From an uncultured Pseudomonadota bacterium (GTDB lineage Bacteria > Pseudomonadota > Alphaproteobacteria > RF32 > CAG-239): a stretch of 64,000 nt of DNA. The DNA lies in NCBI GenBank assembly GCA_902799835.1, contig CADCCF010000003.1, forward strand, positions 170,790-234,789, in the 5' to 3' direction. The notes beneath the pieces are model-generated. The model did no database searches, was not told where the DNA came from, and saw only the letters and a list, made by a program, of their open reading frames with translations. How positions within the stretch are numbered: position 1 is the stretch's first letter; every line of letters starts with the position of its first letter. This document shows, piece by piece, positions 56,192-64,000 of the stretch. The translations under genes and the position numbers were made by a program.

Positions 56192-57109
56192 ATGTTTGGT
56201 AAAAATGGTACTGATATCATAAAAATGCTTCCCCAAGTCAAAGGTAAATATCTCAAAAATGAACCTTTGGCTAAACACACATGGTTTGGTGTTGGTGGTC
56301 CGGCAGAAGTGATGTACTGCCCTACTGATAATGCTGATCTAAGCTGGTTTATGAAAAACAAACCCTATAACTTACCGATTTTTTTAATAGGCAGCGGATC
56401 TAATTTATTGGTTCGTGACGGCGGTATCCCCGGAGTTGTAATAAAATTAAGCTCAAAATTTTATCGTCAATGGAAAATACAAGATAATAAAATTATTTGT
56501 GGTGCCGGACTGAAAAACAGTGAATTAAAAAAAATTATGTTAAATAATCAGATCGGCGGATTGGAATTTTTAGTTTCCATACCGGGAAGTTTGGGCGGAT
56601 CGGTTCGCACCAATGCTGGTTGCTTTGGCAAAGAACTTAAAGATGTTCTCATCAGCGCCACCATCATAAATGAAAATGGTGAAGAACTGGAGGTCGGGGC
56701 TGATGATTTTAATCTTGGTTATCGTTGCAGTTTCTTCCCCGAAGAATGGATTGTTACTTCAATGACCTTAAAGGTTTTTCCGCAAAAGCCTGAAGAAACA
56801 ACCCGTATAATTGAAGAACACAAAAACTATCGCCTTAAAAACCAACCAATGAATGCTAAAACTGCCGGATCAACTTTCAAAAATCCCAATGGTTTGCGGG
56901 CGTGGGAATTGATAAAAAAGACCAACAGTGACAAACTCAAAGTCGGGGGAGCCATAGTTTCTGATGTTCACTGCAACTTTTTAATCAACACCGGCAAGGC
57001 CACCGCTCAAGACATTGAAGACCTTGGCAATGCCATTATTCAAAATGTAAAAAAAGAAACCACCATTACTTTGGAATGGGAAATTAAGCGAGTTGGCATC
57101 AAAAAATAA
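56192..57109 (+). CDS. murB: UDP-N-acetylenolpyruvoylglucosamine reductase
   Basis: 305 residues, the type II-like form. MurB reduces the enolpyruvyl group to lactyl using FAD and NADPH. AKHTWFGVGGPAEV and FLIGSGSNLLVRDGG form the FAD-binding region; the catalytic-serine region appears as KTAGSTFKNP and the end holds the GGAIVSDVHCNFLIN stretch. It directly follows murG by eight bases. Confidence 0.95.
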   Translation: MFGKNGTDIIKMLPQVKGKYLKNEPLAKHTWFGVGGPAEVMYCPTDNADLSWFMKNKPYNLPIFLIGSGSNLLVRDGGIPGVVIKLSSKFYRQWKIQDNKIICGAGLKNSELKKIMLNNQIGGLEFLVSIPGSLGGSVRTNAGCFGKELKDVLISATIINENGEELEVGADDFNLGYRCSFFPEEWIVTSMTLKVFPQKPEETTRIIEEHKNYRLKNQPMNAKTAGSTFKNPNGLRAWELIKKTNSDKLKVGGAIVSDVHCNFLINTGKATAQDIEDLGNAIIQNVKKETTITLEWEIKRVGIKK

Positions 57110-57949
57110 ATGACTGAAACACAACAACAAAATAACAAGCTTATCAAAATGCCTCTTTTGTGGCCGGCAAGACTAAGGCTGACGCTTTTTATGTTATTGT
57201 TTATAGCTATCATTGCCTCTTGCTCCATAATATTAAAACAAAAACTTATTCAATCTCAAATACAAAAATATTATGATTATGCCATTGATTTTATGGGACA
57301 GCATGGTTTTAAATTACAAGATGTTATTGTCAGTGGTCGCCTTCGCACAACTATTGATGATATAAATAAAATTCTTGCTCTTCACCGCCAGGATAATTTC
57401 TTAAACATTGATGTTATACAAATCAAACGCCGCTTGGAAGAACTCCCTTGGGTGCGTGATGTTACGGTTAAACGCTCGTTTTTTCCCAATATTTTACAAA
57501 TTAAAATCCAAGAAAAAGAAGTTTTGGCATTATGGCAATTAAATCAGCGTTTTTATCCCTTAGATCTTGATGGTTATGTCATCGAGGCCGAGTACAAACC
57601 TAACCAACAAATATTATTGGTGGTTGGTGAAGATGCTCCGGAAAATCTCATGCATCTGTTAAATGCCATCAAAAAAATTGATGAAACCTATCTCCCTCGT
57701 CTCAAAGTCGCCAATTACATATCCAAACGTCGTTGGAATCTTACTTTTGACGACATTAACAACGGCATTACCATCAAACTTCCGTCTGAAGATTTTGCCT
57801 CCGCTCTGACAAAATTAATTAATTTAGATAAAACATCGGCAATTCTTAAGCGTAAATTAACCATCATTGATTTAAGATTACCAGATAAGATGATAGTTAA
57901 AATGCGCAAAGGCAGTTCCAAATATAATGGCAAAACCCAAGCGCTATAA
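57110..57949 (+). CDS. ftsQ: Cell division protein FtsQ
   Basis: 279 residues. A cytoplasmic tail and one membrane helix (LTLFMLLFIAIIASCSIIL) precede the POTRA domain (GFKLQDVIVSGRLRTTIDDI) and the beta domain (LEELPWVRDVTVKRSFFP). FtsQ links early and late divisome proteins. Its ATG abuts the murB stop, with no ddl between them. Confidence 0.92.
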   Translation: MTETQQQNNKLIKMPLLWPARLRLTLFMLLFIAIIASCSIILKQKLIQSQIQKYYDYAIDFMGQHGFKLQDVIVSGRLRTTIDDINKILALHRQDNFLNIDVIQIKRRLEELPWVRDVTVKRSFFPNILQIKIQEKEVLALWQLNQRFYPLDLDGYVIEAEYKPNQQILLVVGEDAPENLMHLLNAIKKIDETYLPRLKVANYISKRRWNLTFDDINNGITIKLPSEDFASALTKLINLDKTSAILKRKLTIIDLRLPDKMIVKMRKGSSKYNGKTQAL

Positions 57950-57966
57950 ACTTCTTGGAGGAAGCA

Positions 57967-59226
57967 TTGACACATAGTTTTGGAAAAGCAGCAACCATAA
58001 CAGCCTTGGATATTGGTTCATCTAAGATAAGCTGTATTATTGCCCGTGTTTCCAAAGATAAAAAAATCAATATTGTCGGCTATGGTTACAATGCATCAAA
58101 AGGTATTAAAAACGGTACCGTTACTGATATTGCTCAAGCCACTCTTGATATCGGCAAAGCCGTGCAAGATGCTGAACAAATGGCTAACGAGACTATTGAT
58201 AAAATTGTCATCAGTATCAGCGGTGAAAAAATTCGCAGTGTTATGAAATCTTCCTCAATGTCGTTGAATAAAAATCGCCCCATCGGTGACAGCGAGCTCG
58301 AGAAACTATATCTGAAAAGCACCTCTAAATTGGATATTGGCGAATACAGTCTGATTCACTGTATCAATAACAGTTTTCGCCTTGACAATGGTGAAGTACT
58401 CAAAGATCCGCGCAATCTCTTTGGCGAAGAACTTTCAATTAACATATTACTGGGATTGGTTCCCGAGCACATTTGCCGCAATCTCAGTACCGTAACGGAA
58501 AACGCTCATTTAGAAATTCAAGATCAAGTTTTTGCTTCTTACGCTTCGGGGTTAGCTTGTTTGGTTGATGATGAAAAAGAAATGGGCGCCACTGTCGTTG
58601 ACATGGGCGGCGGCAACACATCCATCGCCACTTTCCGCAACGGTTATCCTATCCATTTTGCTTCGATTCCGGTTGGCGGAAATAATGTTACCAACGATAT
58701 TGCTTACGGACTGTCAACATCTTTTCCTCATGCTGAAAGATTAAAGACTCTTCATGGTTGTGCCTTCCTCACCTCCCAAGACAACATCGACACCATCAAT
58801 GTTTATCCGGTTGGCGAAGAAGATGACAGTTGCATTAAGCAAGTACCAAAGTCCGACCTAATTAACATCATAACCCCGCGCATTGAAGAAACTTTTGAAA
58901 TGGTTGCCCGCAAATTAGCTGATATCGGCTTGGCTGATGATACATCGCACCGAGTTGTCTTGACTGGAGGAGCATCCCAATTAACCGGCGTGGTTGATGT
59001 TGCCGAAATGGTTTTGGATAAGCATGTCCGCCTAGGCAAACCGCGTAATGTTTTCAACATACCTGATGCCTTAAATTCACCGGCATTTTCTACCGCTATC
59101 GGAATGTTGATTTATGGGGTAAATTATAGCGAGCGTTGTCCTAAAAAAATCATCCAAAAAACCTCGTCTTCCAATGGCGGATGGTTGGACAGCATAGCCT
59201 TATGGTTAAAAACTTTATGGGGATGA
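57967..59226 (+). CDS. ftsA: Cell division protein FtsA
   Basis: 419 residues from a TTG with GGAGG five bases upstream. An actin-like ATPase that tethers FtsZ to the membrane. ITALDIGSSKISCIIARV and VVDMGGGNTSIATF are nucleotide-binding loops; the end WLDSIALWLKTLWG is the amphipathic membrane-targeting helix. Its stop codon lies in the stem of a terminator, so ftsZ is read separately. Confidence 0.95.
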   Translation: MTHSFGKAATITALDIGSSKISCIIARVSKDKKINIVGYGYNASKGIKNGTVTDIAQATLDIGKAVQDAEQMANETIDKIVISISGEKIRSVMKSSSMSLNKNRPIGDSELEKLYLKSTSKLDIGEYSLIHCINNSFRLDNGEVLKDPRNLFGEELSINILLGLVPEHICRNLSTVTENAHLEIQDQVFASYASGLACLVDDEKEMGATVVDMGGGNTSIATFRNGYPIHFASIPVGGNNVTNDIAYGLSTSFPHAERLKTLHGCAFLTSQDNIDTINVYPVGEEDDSCIKQVPKSDLINIITPRIEETFEMVARKLADIGLADDTSHRVVLTGGASQLTGVVDVAEMVLDKHVRLGKPRNVFNIPDALNSPAFSTAIGMLIYGVNYSERCPKKIIQKTSSSNGGWLDSIALWLKTLWG

Positions 59227-59249
59227 AAAAATTTCATCCCTTTTTTTTA
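59219..59249 (+). terminator. Terminator overlapping the ftsA stop
   Basis: GGGATGAAA (59220-59228) pairs with TTTCATCCC (59232-59240), followed by eight T. The TGA of ftsA (59224-59226) is part of the stem. Confidence 0.9.
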
Positions 59250-59334
59250 TTTAGTAACCAAACCTTAAGGTATTTGATATATCCTTTATTTAAATTTGTT
59301 TTCAAGAATCTGATTATAAGGAGTTAGTGTTTCC

Positions 59335-61017
59335 ATGAGTATTAAATTGGCAGTACCTGAAAAAAATGTTGTTCAACTCAAACCGCGTATTTCGGTTATA
59401 GGCGTTGGTGGCGGCGGTGGCAATGCCGTCAATAACATGATTGAAAAAAAGCTCGAAGGCATTGACTTTATAGTTGCCAACACTGATGCTCAAGCCTTGG
59501 AAAACTCCAAGACTCAACGTCGCATCCAATTAGGCTTAACCACTACCAAAGGTTTAGGTGCCGGAGCTCGCCCCGAGATTGGCAAAATAGCTGCCGAAGA
59601 AGCCTTAGAAGACATCAAGCGCGAACTGGAAGGCGCTAATATGGTATTTATTACTGCCGGTATGGGGGGTGGTACCGGTTCAGGTGCTGCACCGGTTGTA
59701 GCAAAAGTTGCCAAAGAACAAGGCATCTTGACCGTCGGCGTAGTCACCAAACCTTTCCAATTTGAGGGAAAGAAACGCTCGCAAACTGCCGAAACGGCTC
59801 TGCAAAATTTCACTAAAGAAGTTGACAGTATCATCGTCATCCCTAACCAAAATCTGTTTCGCATTGCCAACAAAGATACCACGTTAATTGACGCTTTTGT
59901 TATGGCAGATAACGTATTATATGATGGTGTTCGTTCAATTACTGATTTGATGATGAAGCCAGGCCTCATCAACCTTGACTTTGCTGATGTCAAAGCCATT
60001 ATGGAAGATCAGGGCAAAGCCATGATGGGAACCGGTGAAGCCGAGGGCGAAGACCGCGCTATCAAAGCTGCCGAACAAGCCTTGTCCAATCCTTTACTTG
60101 ATGACTGTTCAATGAAAGGTGCCAAGGGTGTGTTAATTAACATAACCGCCAGCCAAGATGTTACCATTATGGAAATCAACGATGCCGTAAATCGCATCAA
60201 AGATGAAGTTGATGAAGAAGCCAACATTATTTTCGGATCAAGTTTTGACGATGCTTTGGAAGGCAAGATTCGCGTATCAATAGTTGCAACCGGCATCAAT
60301 GATAACATAAAAGCTGCCATTACACCCAAAACCGAAGTACGTAAAGTCGAACCGCAACCAGCCGTTGTTGAAACACCGGTTGCCGTTTCTGCTCCGGCTC
60401 CGGTTACTGAAGCTCCGGCTGCTGAACCGGAAAAAATTGAAGATTTAGCACAGGTTTTACAACATATATCAAACGACATGGAAGAAAGTGTTGATACTGC
60501 CAAAGTTGTAGCCATCAACCAAGAAGTTACCGAAGAATTGCCGCAAGAAAGCAAAGCCATAAATGACTTTGACAATTTGCCGCAATCTGATGTAATGTCA
60601 AATATGCCCAATTCTTCAGCCCTGTTCCAAGCCATTATCAACAAAACTCCAGTCGCTTCCGAAGCAAAAGTTGAGGAACCAATGGCTGCCAATGAATATC
60701 CTACAACCGCTGATGAGGACATTTTTGTTCCCAAGACCGCTTTGAAGATGCCCAAAGAAGAGCCGGAACTCTTTCCTGCTCCGATGGCTGCTCCGATAGT
60801 CACCCAAAAGGCTAAAGAAGAGGTCGAAGAATTGATTGTTAACGAACCGGAGCCGCGCCGCCATCGTAGTTTTATCGATATGTTCACCGGTCGTTCAATT
60901 GCCAAACGCAATCAGCAAAAAGCTGTACGCACCCAAGAACCGGTAATGTCTGATTTAAGTAGCGACAGTGAGGATAAGGTTAATTTGGAAATTCCATCTT
61001 TCCTGCGTCGTAAATAA
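59335..61017 (+). CDS. ftsZ: Cell division GTPase FtsZ
   Basis: 560 residues, longer than most because of a roughly 220-residue linker. The GTPase core has [13 protein letters not shown], the tubulin signature [10 protein letters not shown] and the T7-loop region [11 protein letters not shown]. The linker is Ala/Pro/Glu-rich and includes a second partly basic segment; the C-terminal peptide LEIPSFLRR binds FtsA and others. AAGGAG lies about eleven bases before the ATG. Confidence 0.97.
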   Translation: MSIKLAVPEKNVVQLKPRISVIGVGGGGGNAVNNMIEKKLEGIDFIVANTDAQALENSKTQRRIQLGLTTTKGLGAGARPEIGKIAAEEALEDIKRELEGANMVFITAGMGGGTGSGAAPVVAKVAKEQGILTVGVVTKPFQFEGKKRSQTAETALQNFTKEVDSIIVIPNQNLFRIANKDTTLIDAFVMADNVLYDGVRSITDLMMKPGLINLDFADVKAIMEDQGKAMMGTGEAEGEDRAIKAAEQALSNPLLDDCSMKGAKGVLINITASQDVTIMEINDAVNRIKDEVDEEANIIFGSSFDDALEGKIRVSIVATGINDNIKAAITPKTEVRKVEPQPAVVETPVAVSAPAPVTEAPAAEPEKIEDLAQVLQHISNDMEESVDTAKVVAINQEVTEELPQESKAINDFDNLPQSDVMSNMPNSSALFQAIINKTPVASEAKVEEPMAANEYPTTADEDIFVPKTALKMPKEEPELFPAPMAAPIVTQKAKEEVEELIVNEPEPRRHRSFIDMFTGRSIAKRNQQKAVRTQEPVMSDLSSDSEDKVNLEIPSFLRRK

Positions 61018-61036
61018 CACCTTTTTTATTCATGGT

Positions 61037-61081
61037 GAAAACCTCCGATTTGACGAACATCATCAATCGGAGGTTTTTTTA
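61037..61081 (+). terminator. Terminator after ftsZ
   Basis: AAAACCTCCGATT (61038-61050) pairs with AATCGGAGGTTTT (61065-61077), followed by seven T. It ends on the radC stop, coming from the opposite strand. Confidence 0.92.
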
Positions 61082-61795
61082 TTTCTCTCTTATGATTCTG
61101 TCCCAAACCCCGCGTTCACGAAAAGAATAATATCCGGTACGTCCCAAAATGATATGATCATCCATACTGATTTGCATATCTCGACATGCTTTATTCACCA
61201 AAACTGTCAACCGTATATCTTCTTCCGAGGGCTCAACATTATCGGAGGGATGATTATGAATTAATATAATACGTGACGCGTTGTGACTCAAACAGTGCCG
61301 AATAATCTCGCGCGGATAGGCAACCACCTGATTTATGGTGCCGCGCCACAACATTTCATCATCCAAATATTGCCTTGCACTGTCAAAATATATCACCCTC
61401 ACTTCTTCCACATCAGAAAAAGCCATCTTGGCATAGCAAAAATCCACCACAGCTTCCGCCGTCAGTAGAGCCGTCCCGCTACTTTCTTCAACTCTGATTC
61501 GTGATATTTTTTGCCAAACCGCCGCTATTCCCTTCAGTAGCAAGATCGTGCTGTCTTTTACCCAAGCAACTTTAGCCAACTCATCCGGATTAGCATAAAG
61601 AACTTCACCCAAATTTCCAAACCGCCGCAACAAAGCTTTAGCAATCGGTTTGACATCACGCCGTGGTATGGCATAAGTTAAGATAAACTCAAGCAACTCA
61701 TAATCTGCCATATCTGCGCCGTAGTTTTTCTTGAACCGCTCACGCACACGCTCGCGATGTCCGGCATTGTCTATTGCTTTTTGCTCAACATCCAT
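61079..61795 (-). CDS. radC: RadC-family JAB/JAMM protein
   Basis: 238 residues from an ATG with AGGGG upstream; a TTG ten codons further up is less likely. An N-terminal helix-hairpin-helix region (GHRERVRERFKK, ELLEFILTYAIPRRDVKP) precedes the JAMM metal site HNHPSDNVEPSEED. RadC was once called a repair protein; its actual substrate is unknown. Convergent with ftsZ. Confidence 0.93.
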   Translation of the reverse strand: MDVEQKAIDNAGHRERVRERFKKNYGADMADYELLEFILTYAIPRRDVKPIAKALLRRFGNLGEVLYANPDELAKVAWVKDSTILLLKGIAAVWQKISRIRVEESSGTALLTAEAVVDFCYAKMAFSDVEEVRVIYFDSARQYLDDEMLWRGTINQVVAYPREIIRHCLSHNASRIILIHNHPSDNVEPSEEDIRLTVLVNKACRDMQISMDDHIILGRTGYYSFRERGVWDRIIREK

Positions 61796-61897
61796 CTTAT
61801 AACCCCTGATTAAACCTTGTTTCAATTTTTGGTTGTATCAAGCTTTTTAGCAAGAACTATCATTTACTAATAAACAAGTTTTTTGGGACGTATAAAA

Positions 61898-61938
61898 ATT
61901 ACCCCCATCTGATGTTTTATCAGATAGGGGAAAAAATA
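61898..61938 (-). terminator. Terminator downstream of the LP-repeat gene
   Basis: CCCCCATCTGAT and ATCAGATAGGGG form a stem at 61902-61930; on the minus strand it is followed by TAATTTTT. A-rich on the other side, so it may work both ways with radC. Confidence 0.75.
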
Positions 61939-61950
61939 CAAAGTTTAGAC

Positions 61951-62391
61951 TTACTCGCCGAGAATTTTTTCTTGTTCTTCCTCTGGCAATTGCTCAAACA
62001 ATGTTCGAGCCTTATCACCGAGCCATTCAGGATTACCTGCTATATAGGCTGACAAGATTTGGTCTCGTTCCTCCTTGGGAAGATCAAAAATCTTAACTTC
62101 AGTCTCAGAAGAAAGCACCCCACCAGCGGAAACTAAAGCTTGCAACACCTCTTTTCTTTCCTCTTCAGGTAGATCAAAAAGTTTCAAGTCGCCTTCATCG
62201 CAAAAGGAATTTTTGGCAACATAGGCCAATAGCATCTCTTTTCTTATACCGATTGGTAAGTCGAAAAGTGGCAATTCTTCTTTTTCATCAAAAAATACTG
62301 CTGACCATGTTCCCAACTTTACTTTTTCTACCAAAGCCTCTTGTTCTTTTGTTAGGACAACAGCGTTGGTGTTTTCATTTTTCTGTTCCAT
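61951..62391 (-). CDS. Small LP-repeat protein, first of divergent pair
   Basis: 146 residues, acidic, no signal peptide or membrane segment. Four tandem repeats of about 30 residues start at LFDLP (42-46), LFDLP (71-75), IFDLP (101-105) and LFEQLP (131-136), each followed by xxxRxxxLxAYV-like helices. The N-terminal LTKEQEALVEKVKLG matches LTEEQKDLISRLEKG of the divergent neighbour. I do not recognise the family; the pattern suggests a short helical solenoid. The start codon context TATTATTATGG is shared with the neighbour. Confidence 0.7.
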   Translation of the reverse strand: MEQKNENTNAVVLTKEQEALVEKVKLGTWSAVFFDEKEELPLFDLPIGIRKEMLLAYVAKNSFCDEGDLKLFDLPEEERKEVLQALVSAGGVLSSETEVKIFDLPKEERDQILSAYIAGNPEWLGDKARTLFEQLPEEEQEKILGE

Positions 62392-62435
62392 AATAATAGG
62401 TATTTAAATTGGACATAATGATAAAATTTGCTTTG

Positions 62436-62464
62436 ATTAAATATCATTAGACAATTTTTGTCAA
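62436..62464 (-). promoter_or_regulatory. Promoter for the minus-strand LP-repeat gene
   Basis: A perfect TTGACA (62464-62459), 17-base spacer, TTTAAT (62441-62436) on the minus strand. Confidence 0.75.
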
Positions 62465-62481
62465 GTTTTTATTGACAAAAA
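62455..62481. promoter_or_regulatory. Inverted repeat joining the two divergent promoters
   Basis: TTTTTGTCAA (62455-62464) and TTGACAAAAA (62472-62481) are perfectly complementary around seven bases, with a -35 hexamer in each arm. A symmetric site of this kind could bind one regulator that acts on both genes. Confidence 0.65.
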
Positions 62482-62500
62482 CCTATTTTGGAAATAGATT
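62472..62500 (+). promoter_or_regulatory. Promoter for the plus-strand LP-repeat gene
   Basis: A perfect TTGACA (62472-62477), 17-base spacer, TAGATT (62495-62500). Transcription from about 62507 rules out starts before that. Confidence 0.65.
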
Positions 62501-62544
62501 GGTGCTACTTTATAATTTTTATGTTTAACCTAAATTGTATTATT

Positions 62545-63156
62545 ATGGTAAAAATCATCAACAATGAGAACAAAAAAGCTGTAAAATTTCTGACGGAAGA
62601 GCAGAAAGATCTGATTAGCCGCCTTGAAAAAGGTGAGCGTTTCAGTCTTTACCACCTTAGCAATTCTTTCGAGGAGGATGGAGATGATGTAGTCTTTGGC
62701 CTGCCTGCCGGTATCAGAGAACCGACTCTGATAGCCCTGATCCAACAAGGTTTGGATTCCAATTTCATGTCTGGTAATAAAACCTATTTCAATGTCGGAC
62801 TTGAGGATGAATATCGTCTCTGCGAGCTGCCGGAAAATGAGAGGTGCAAAGTCATGCCCGAATACGCGGCGAATTTTACCATGCTTGACGGATCCTTGCT
62901 GAGAATATTCTCCTTTAGCAGGGACGAGTATGTTCCTACATTAAAGGCATACCTATCAAAAAAACGAATGAATAGCGATGTCTGGGATGAATTCGCCAAA
63001 CTTCCTAGAGAGGATGTGAACGAGATCATGGCTTATGCCATAGTTCACAGTAATTTCTCTCCCCATGTCTTGAAAGATCTGGCCTACCTGCCGGCCAGAC
63101 AACAAGATGAGATAAGGGAAATGGCAGAGAAATTGCATGAAGAGCAAAAAGCGTAG
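62545..63156 (+). CDS. LP-repeat protein, second of divergent pair
   Basis: 203 residues from the ATG in TATTATTATGG, the same context as its divergent partner; an ATG at 62521 is an alternative. No ribosome-binding site is seen for either. Five diverged repeats: VVFGLPAGIREPTLIALIQQ (49-68), RLCELPENERCKVMPEYAAN (91-110), LRIFSFSRDEYVPTLKAYLS (119-138), FAKLPREDVNEIMAYAI (150-166) and LAYLPARQQDEIREM (179-193). Cytoplasmic by appearance. Function unknown; the pair appears to be an inverted duplication. Confidence 0.65.
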   Translation: MVKIINNENKKAVKFLTEEQKDLISRLEKGERFSLYHLSNSFEEDGDDVVFGLPAGIREPTLIALIQQGLDSNFMSGNKTYFNVGLEDEYRLCELPENERCKVMPEYAANFTMLDGSLLRIFSFSRDEYVPTLKAYLSKKRMNSDVWDEFAKLPREDVNEIMAYAIVHSNFSPHVLKDLAYLPARQQDEIREMAEKLHEEQKA

Positions 63157-63165
63157 CTCACAAAA

Positions 63166-63209
63166 CCAAAAAGCTGAAAATTCATGTCTTGAATTTTCAG
63201 CTTTTTTTG
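63166..63209 (+). terminator. Terminator after the plus-strand LP-repeat gene
   Basis: AAAGCTGAAAATTC (63170-63183) pairs with GAATTTTCAGCTTT (63191-63204), then further T. Confidence 0.92.
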
Positions 63210-63321
63210 TATTCCGTCTTTCAACAAAAAAACTCGGATAACGCGGTTAGTACGCAGAAAAAATTTCACAAACGATTTTATTTACAAGGAAACCTGATAT
63301 TTGAGATGAGTAGAAGCAAAA

Positions 63322-63378
63322 ACAAAAAAACCGAAAATCCCAATGTAGTAAATCCTACATGAATTTTCGGTTTTTATT
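63322..63378 (-). terminator. Terminator after tuf
   Basis: AAAACCGAAAAT (63327-63338) pairs with ATTTTCGGTTTT (63363-63374); an inner ATGTAG/CTACAT stem extends it. Seven T follow on the minus strand. Confidence 0.9.
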
Positions 63379-63417
63379 GCTTTTTGCGATTAATCGCTCA
63401 AATTGCAGGTTTCCCTA

Positions 63418-64000
63418 CTATTTAATAATTTTTGATACCACACCGGCACCAACAGTATGACCACCTTCACGAATAGCGAAGCGCAAGCCTTCGTTCATCG
63501 CAATCGGGTGAATCAATTTGGCGGTCATGGTGATGTTATCACCAGGCATTACCATCTCAGTGCCTTCCGGCAATTCAATTGCACCGGTTACATCGGTGGT
63601 GCGGAAATAGAATTGCGGACGATAGTTTGAGAAGAACGGAGTATGACGTCCACCTTCTTCCTTAGTCAAAATATAGCATTCGCATTTGAATTCAGTGTGC
63701 GGTGTAATTGAGCCAGGAGCTGCCAAAACTTGTCCACGCTCAACTTCTTCTCTCTTGGTACCACGAAGCAGAACACCAATGTTATCACCGGCTTCACCTT
63801 CATCCAACAATTTACGGAACATTTCAATACCGGTACATGTGGTCTTTTGGGTGTCACGAATACCTACGATTTCGATTTCGTCACCAACTTTCAATACACC
63901 GCGCTCAACACGTCCGGTTACAACAGTACCACGTCCGGAAATTGAGAATACGTCCTCAATCGGCATCAAGAAAGGTTGATCTTTCGGACGGTTCGGTTGC
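63418..64000 (-). CDS. tuf: Elongation factor Tu (3' part)
   Basis: The last 193 or so residues of EF-Tu; the gene continues beyond the right edge. [20 protein letters not shown] opens domain 2, [20 protein letters not shown] and the [20 protein letters not shown] pattern of domain 3 are clear, ending in VVSKIIK. EF-Tu brings aminoacyl-tRNA to the ribosome. It is not next to rpsJ, where tufA usually lies. Confidence 0.98.
   Translation of the reverse strand, partial: QPNRPKDQPFLMPIEDVFSISGRGTVVTGRVERGVLKVGDEIEIVGIRDTQKTTCTGIEMFRKLLDEGEAGDNIGVLLRGTKREEVERGQVLAAPGSITPHTEFKCECYILTKEEGGRHTPFFSNYRPQFYFRTTDVTGAIELPEGTEMVMPGDNITMTAKLIHPIAMNEGLRFAIREGGHTVGAGVVSKIIK

Noticed and set aside
60009..60911. 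A 300-codon frame antisense to ftsZ.
   Set aside because: It is a shadow of the Ala/Pro/Glu-rich ftsZ coding frame; no start site or independent signals, and ftsZ is certain.

Overview
The window looks like chromosomal DNA from an AT-rich, motile, Gram-negative alphaproteobacterium. Supporting signs are a popZ-type polar organiser between tolC and valS, the fliL-fliM-DUF6468-motE set, the kdsD-lptC-lptA-lptB-rpoN-hpf-ptsN block, yebC-ruvC-ruvA-ruvB-ybgC, and an FtsZ with a long linker. The low GC and gene style resemble the uncultured Rhodospirillales-like bacteria of animal guts; this is inference, not a database result. No rRNA, tRNA, CRISPR array or insertion sequence was found.

Layout. 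1-9.1 kb (minus): the S10 and spc ribosomal protein operons, rpsJ to the start of rplO. 9.1-11.9 kb: a REP-like repeat pair, a flagellin gene with a large beta-helix-like insert, and a 578 bp leader region with a consensus promoter, hairpins and a nine-base homopolymer. 11.9-19.1 kb (minus): uvrB, a secreted TPR protein, motE, a DUF6468 protein, fliM and fliL. 19.3-23.4 kb (minus): rpoA, rpsK, rpsM, adk, secY. 23.5-28.5 kb (minus): ybgC, ruvB, ruvA, ruvC, yebC, then mscL, nusG, secE. 28.7-36.5 kb (plus): kdsD, lptC, lptA, lptB, rpoN, hpf, ptsN, an orphan sensor kinase, infA. 36.6-40.6 kb (plus): a second REP pair, then a small cysteine-rich membrane-anchored protein and a 1006-residue protein with a type IV pilin N-terminus. 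40.7-45.9 kb (minus): valS, popZ-like, tolC. 46.1-52.8 kb (plus): glgP and two large genes of unknown function. 52.9-61.0 kb (plus): a reduced division and cell-wall cluster, mraY-ftsW-murG-murB-ftsQ-ftsA-ftsZ. 61.1-63.2 kb: radC and a divergent pair of small paralogous repeat proteins. 63.4 kb to the end (minus): the 3' part of tuf.

How it fits together. Most of the window is housekeeping (translation, secretion, LPS transport, recombination, division), but familiar clusters are rearranged. The secY-rpoA block lies upstream of rpsJ rather than after rplO and lacks rplQ. nusG is followed by mscL rather than rplK. The division cluster lacks murD, murC and ddl. The less ordinary material is surface or accessory: the flagellin insert, the giant pilin-like protein, the two unknown cytoplasmic proteins, the LP-repeat gene pair driven by mirror-image promoters, and the paired REP-like elements.
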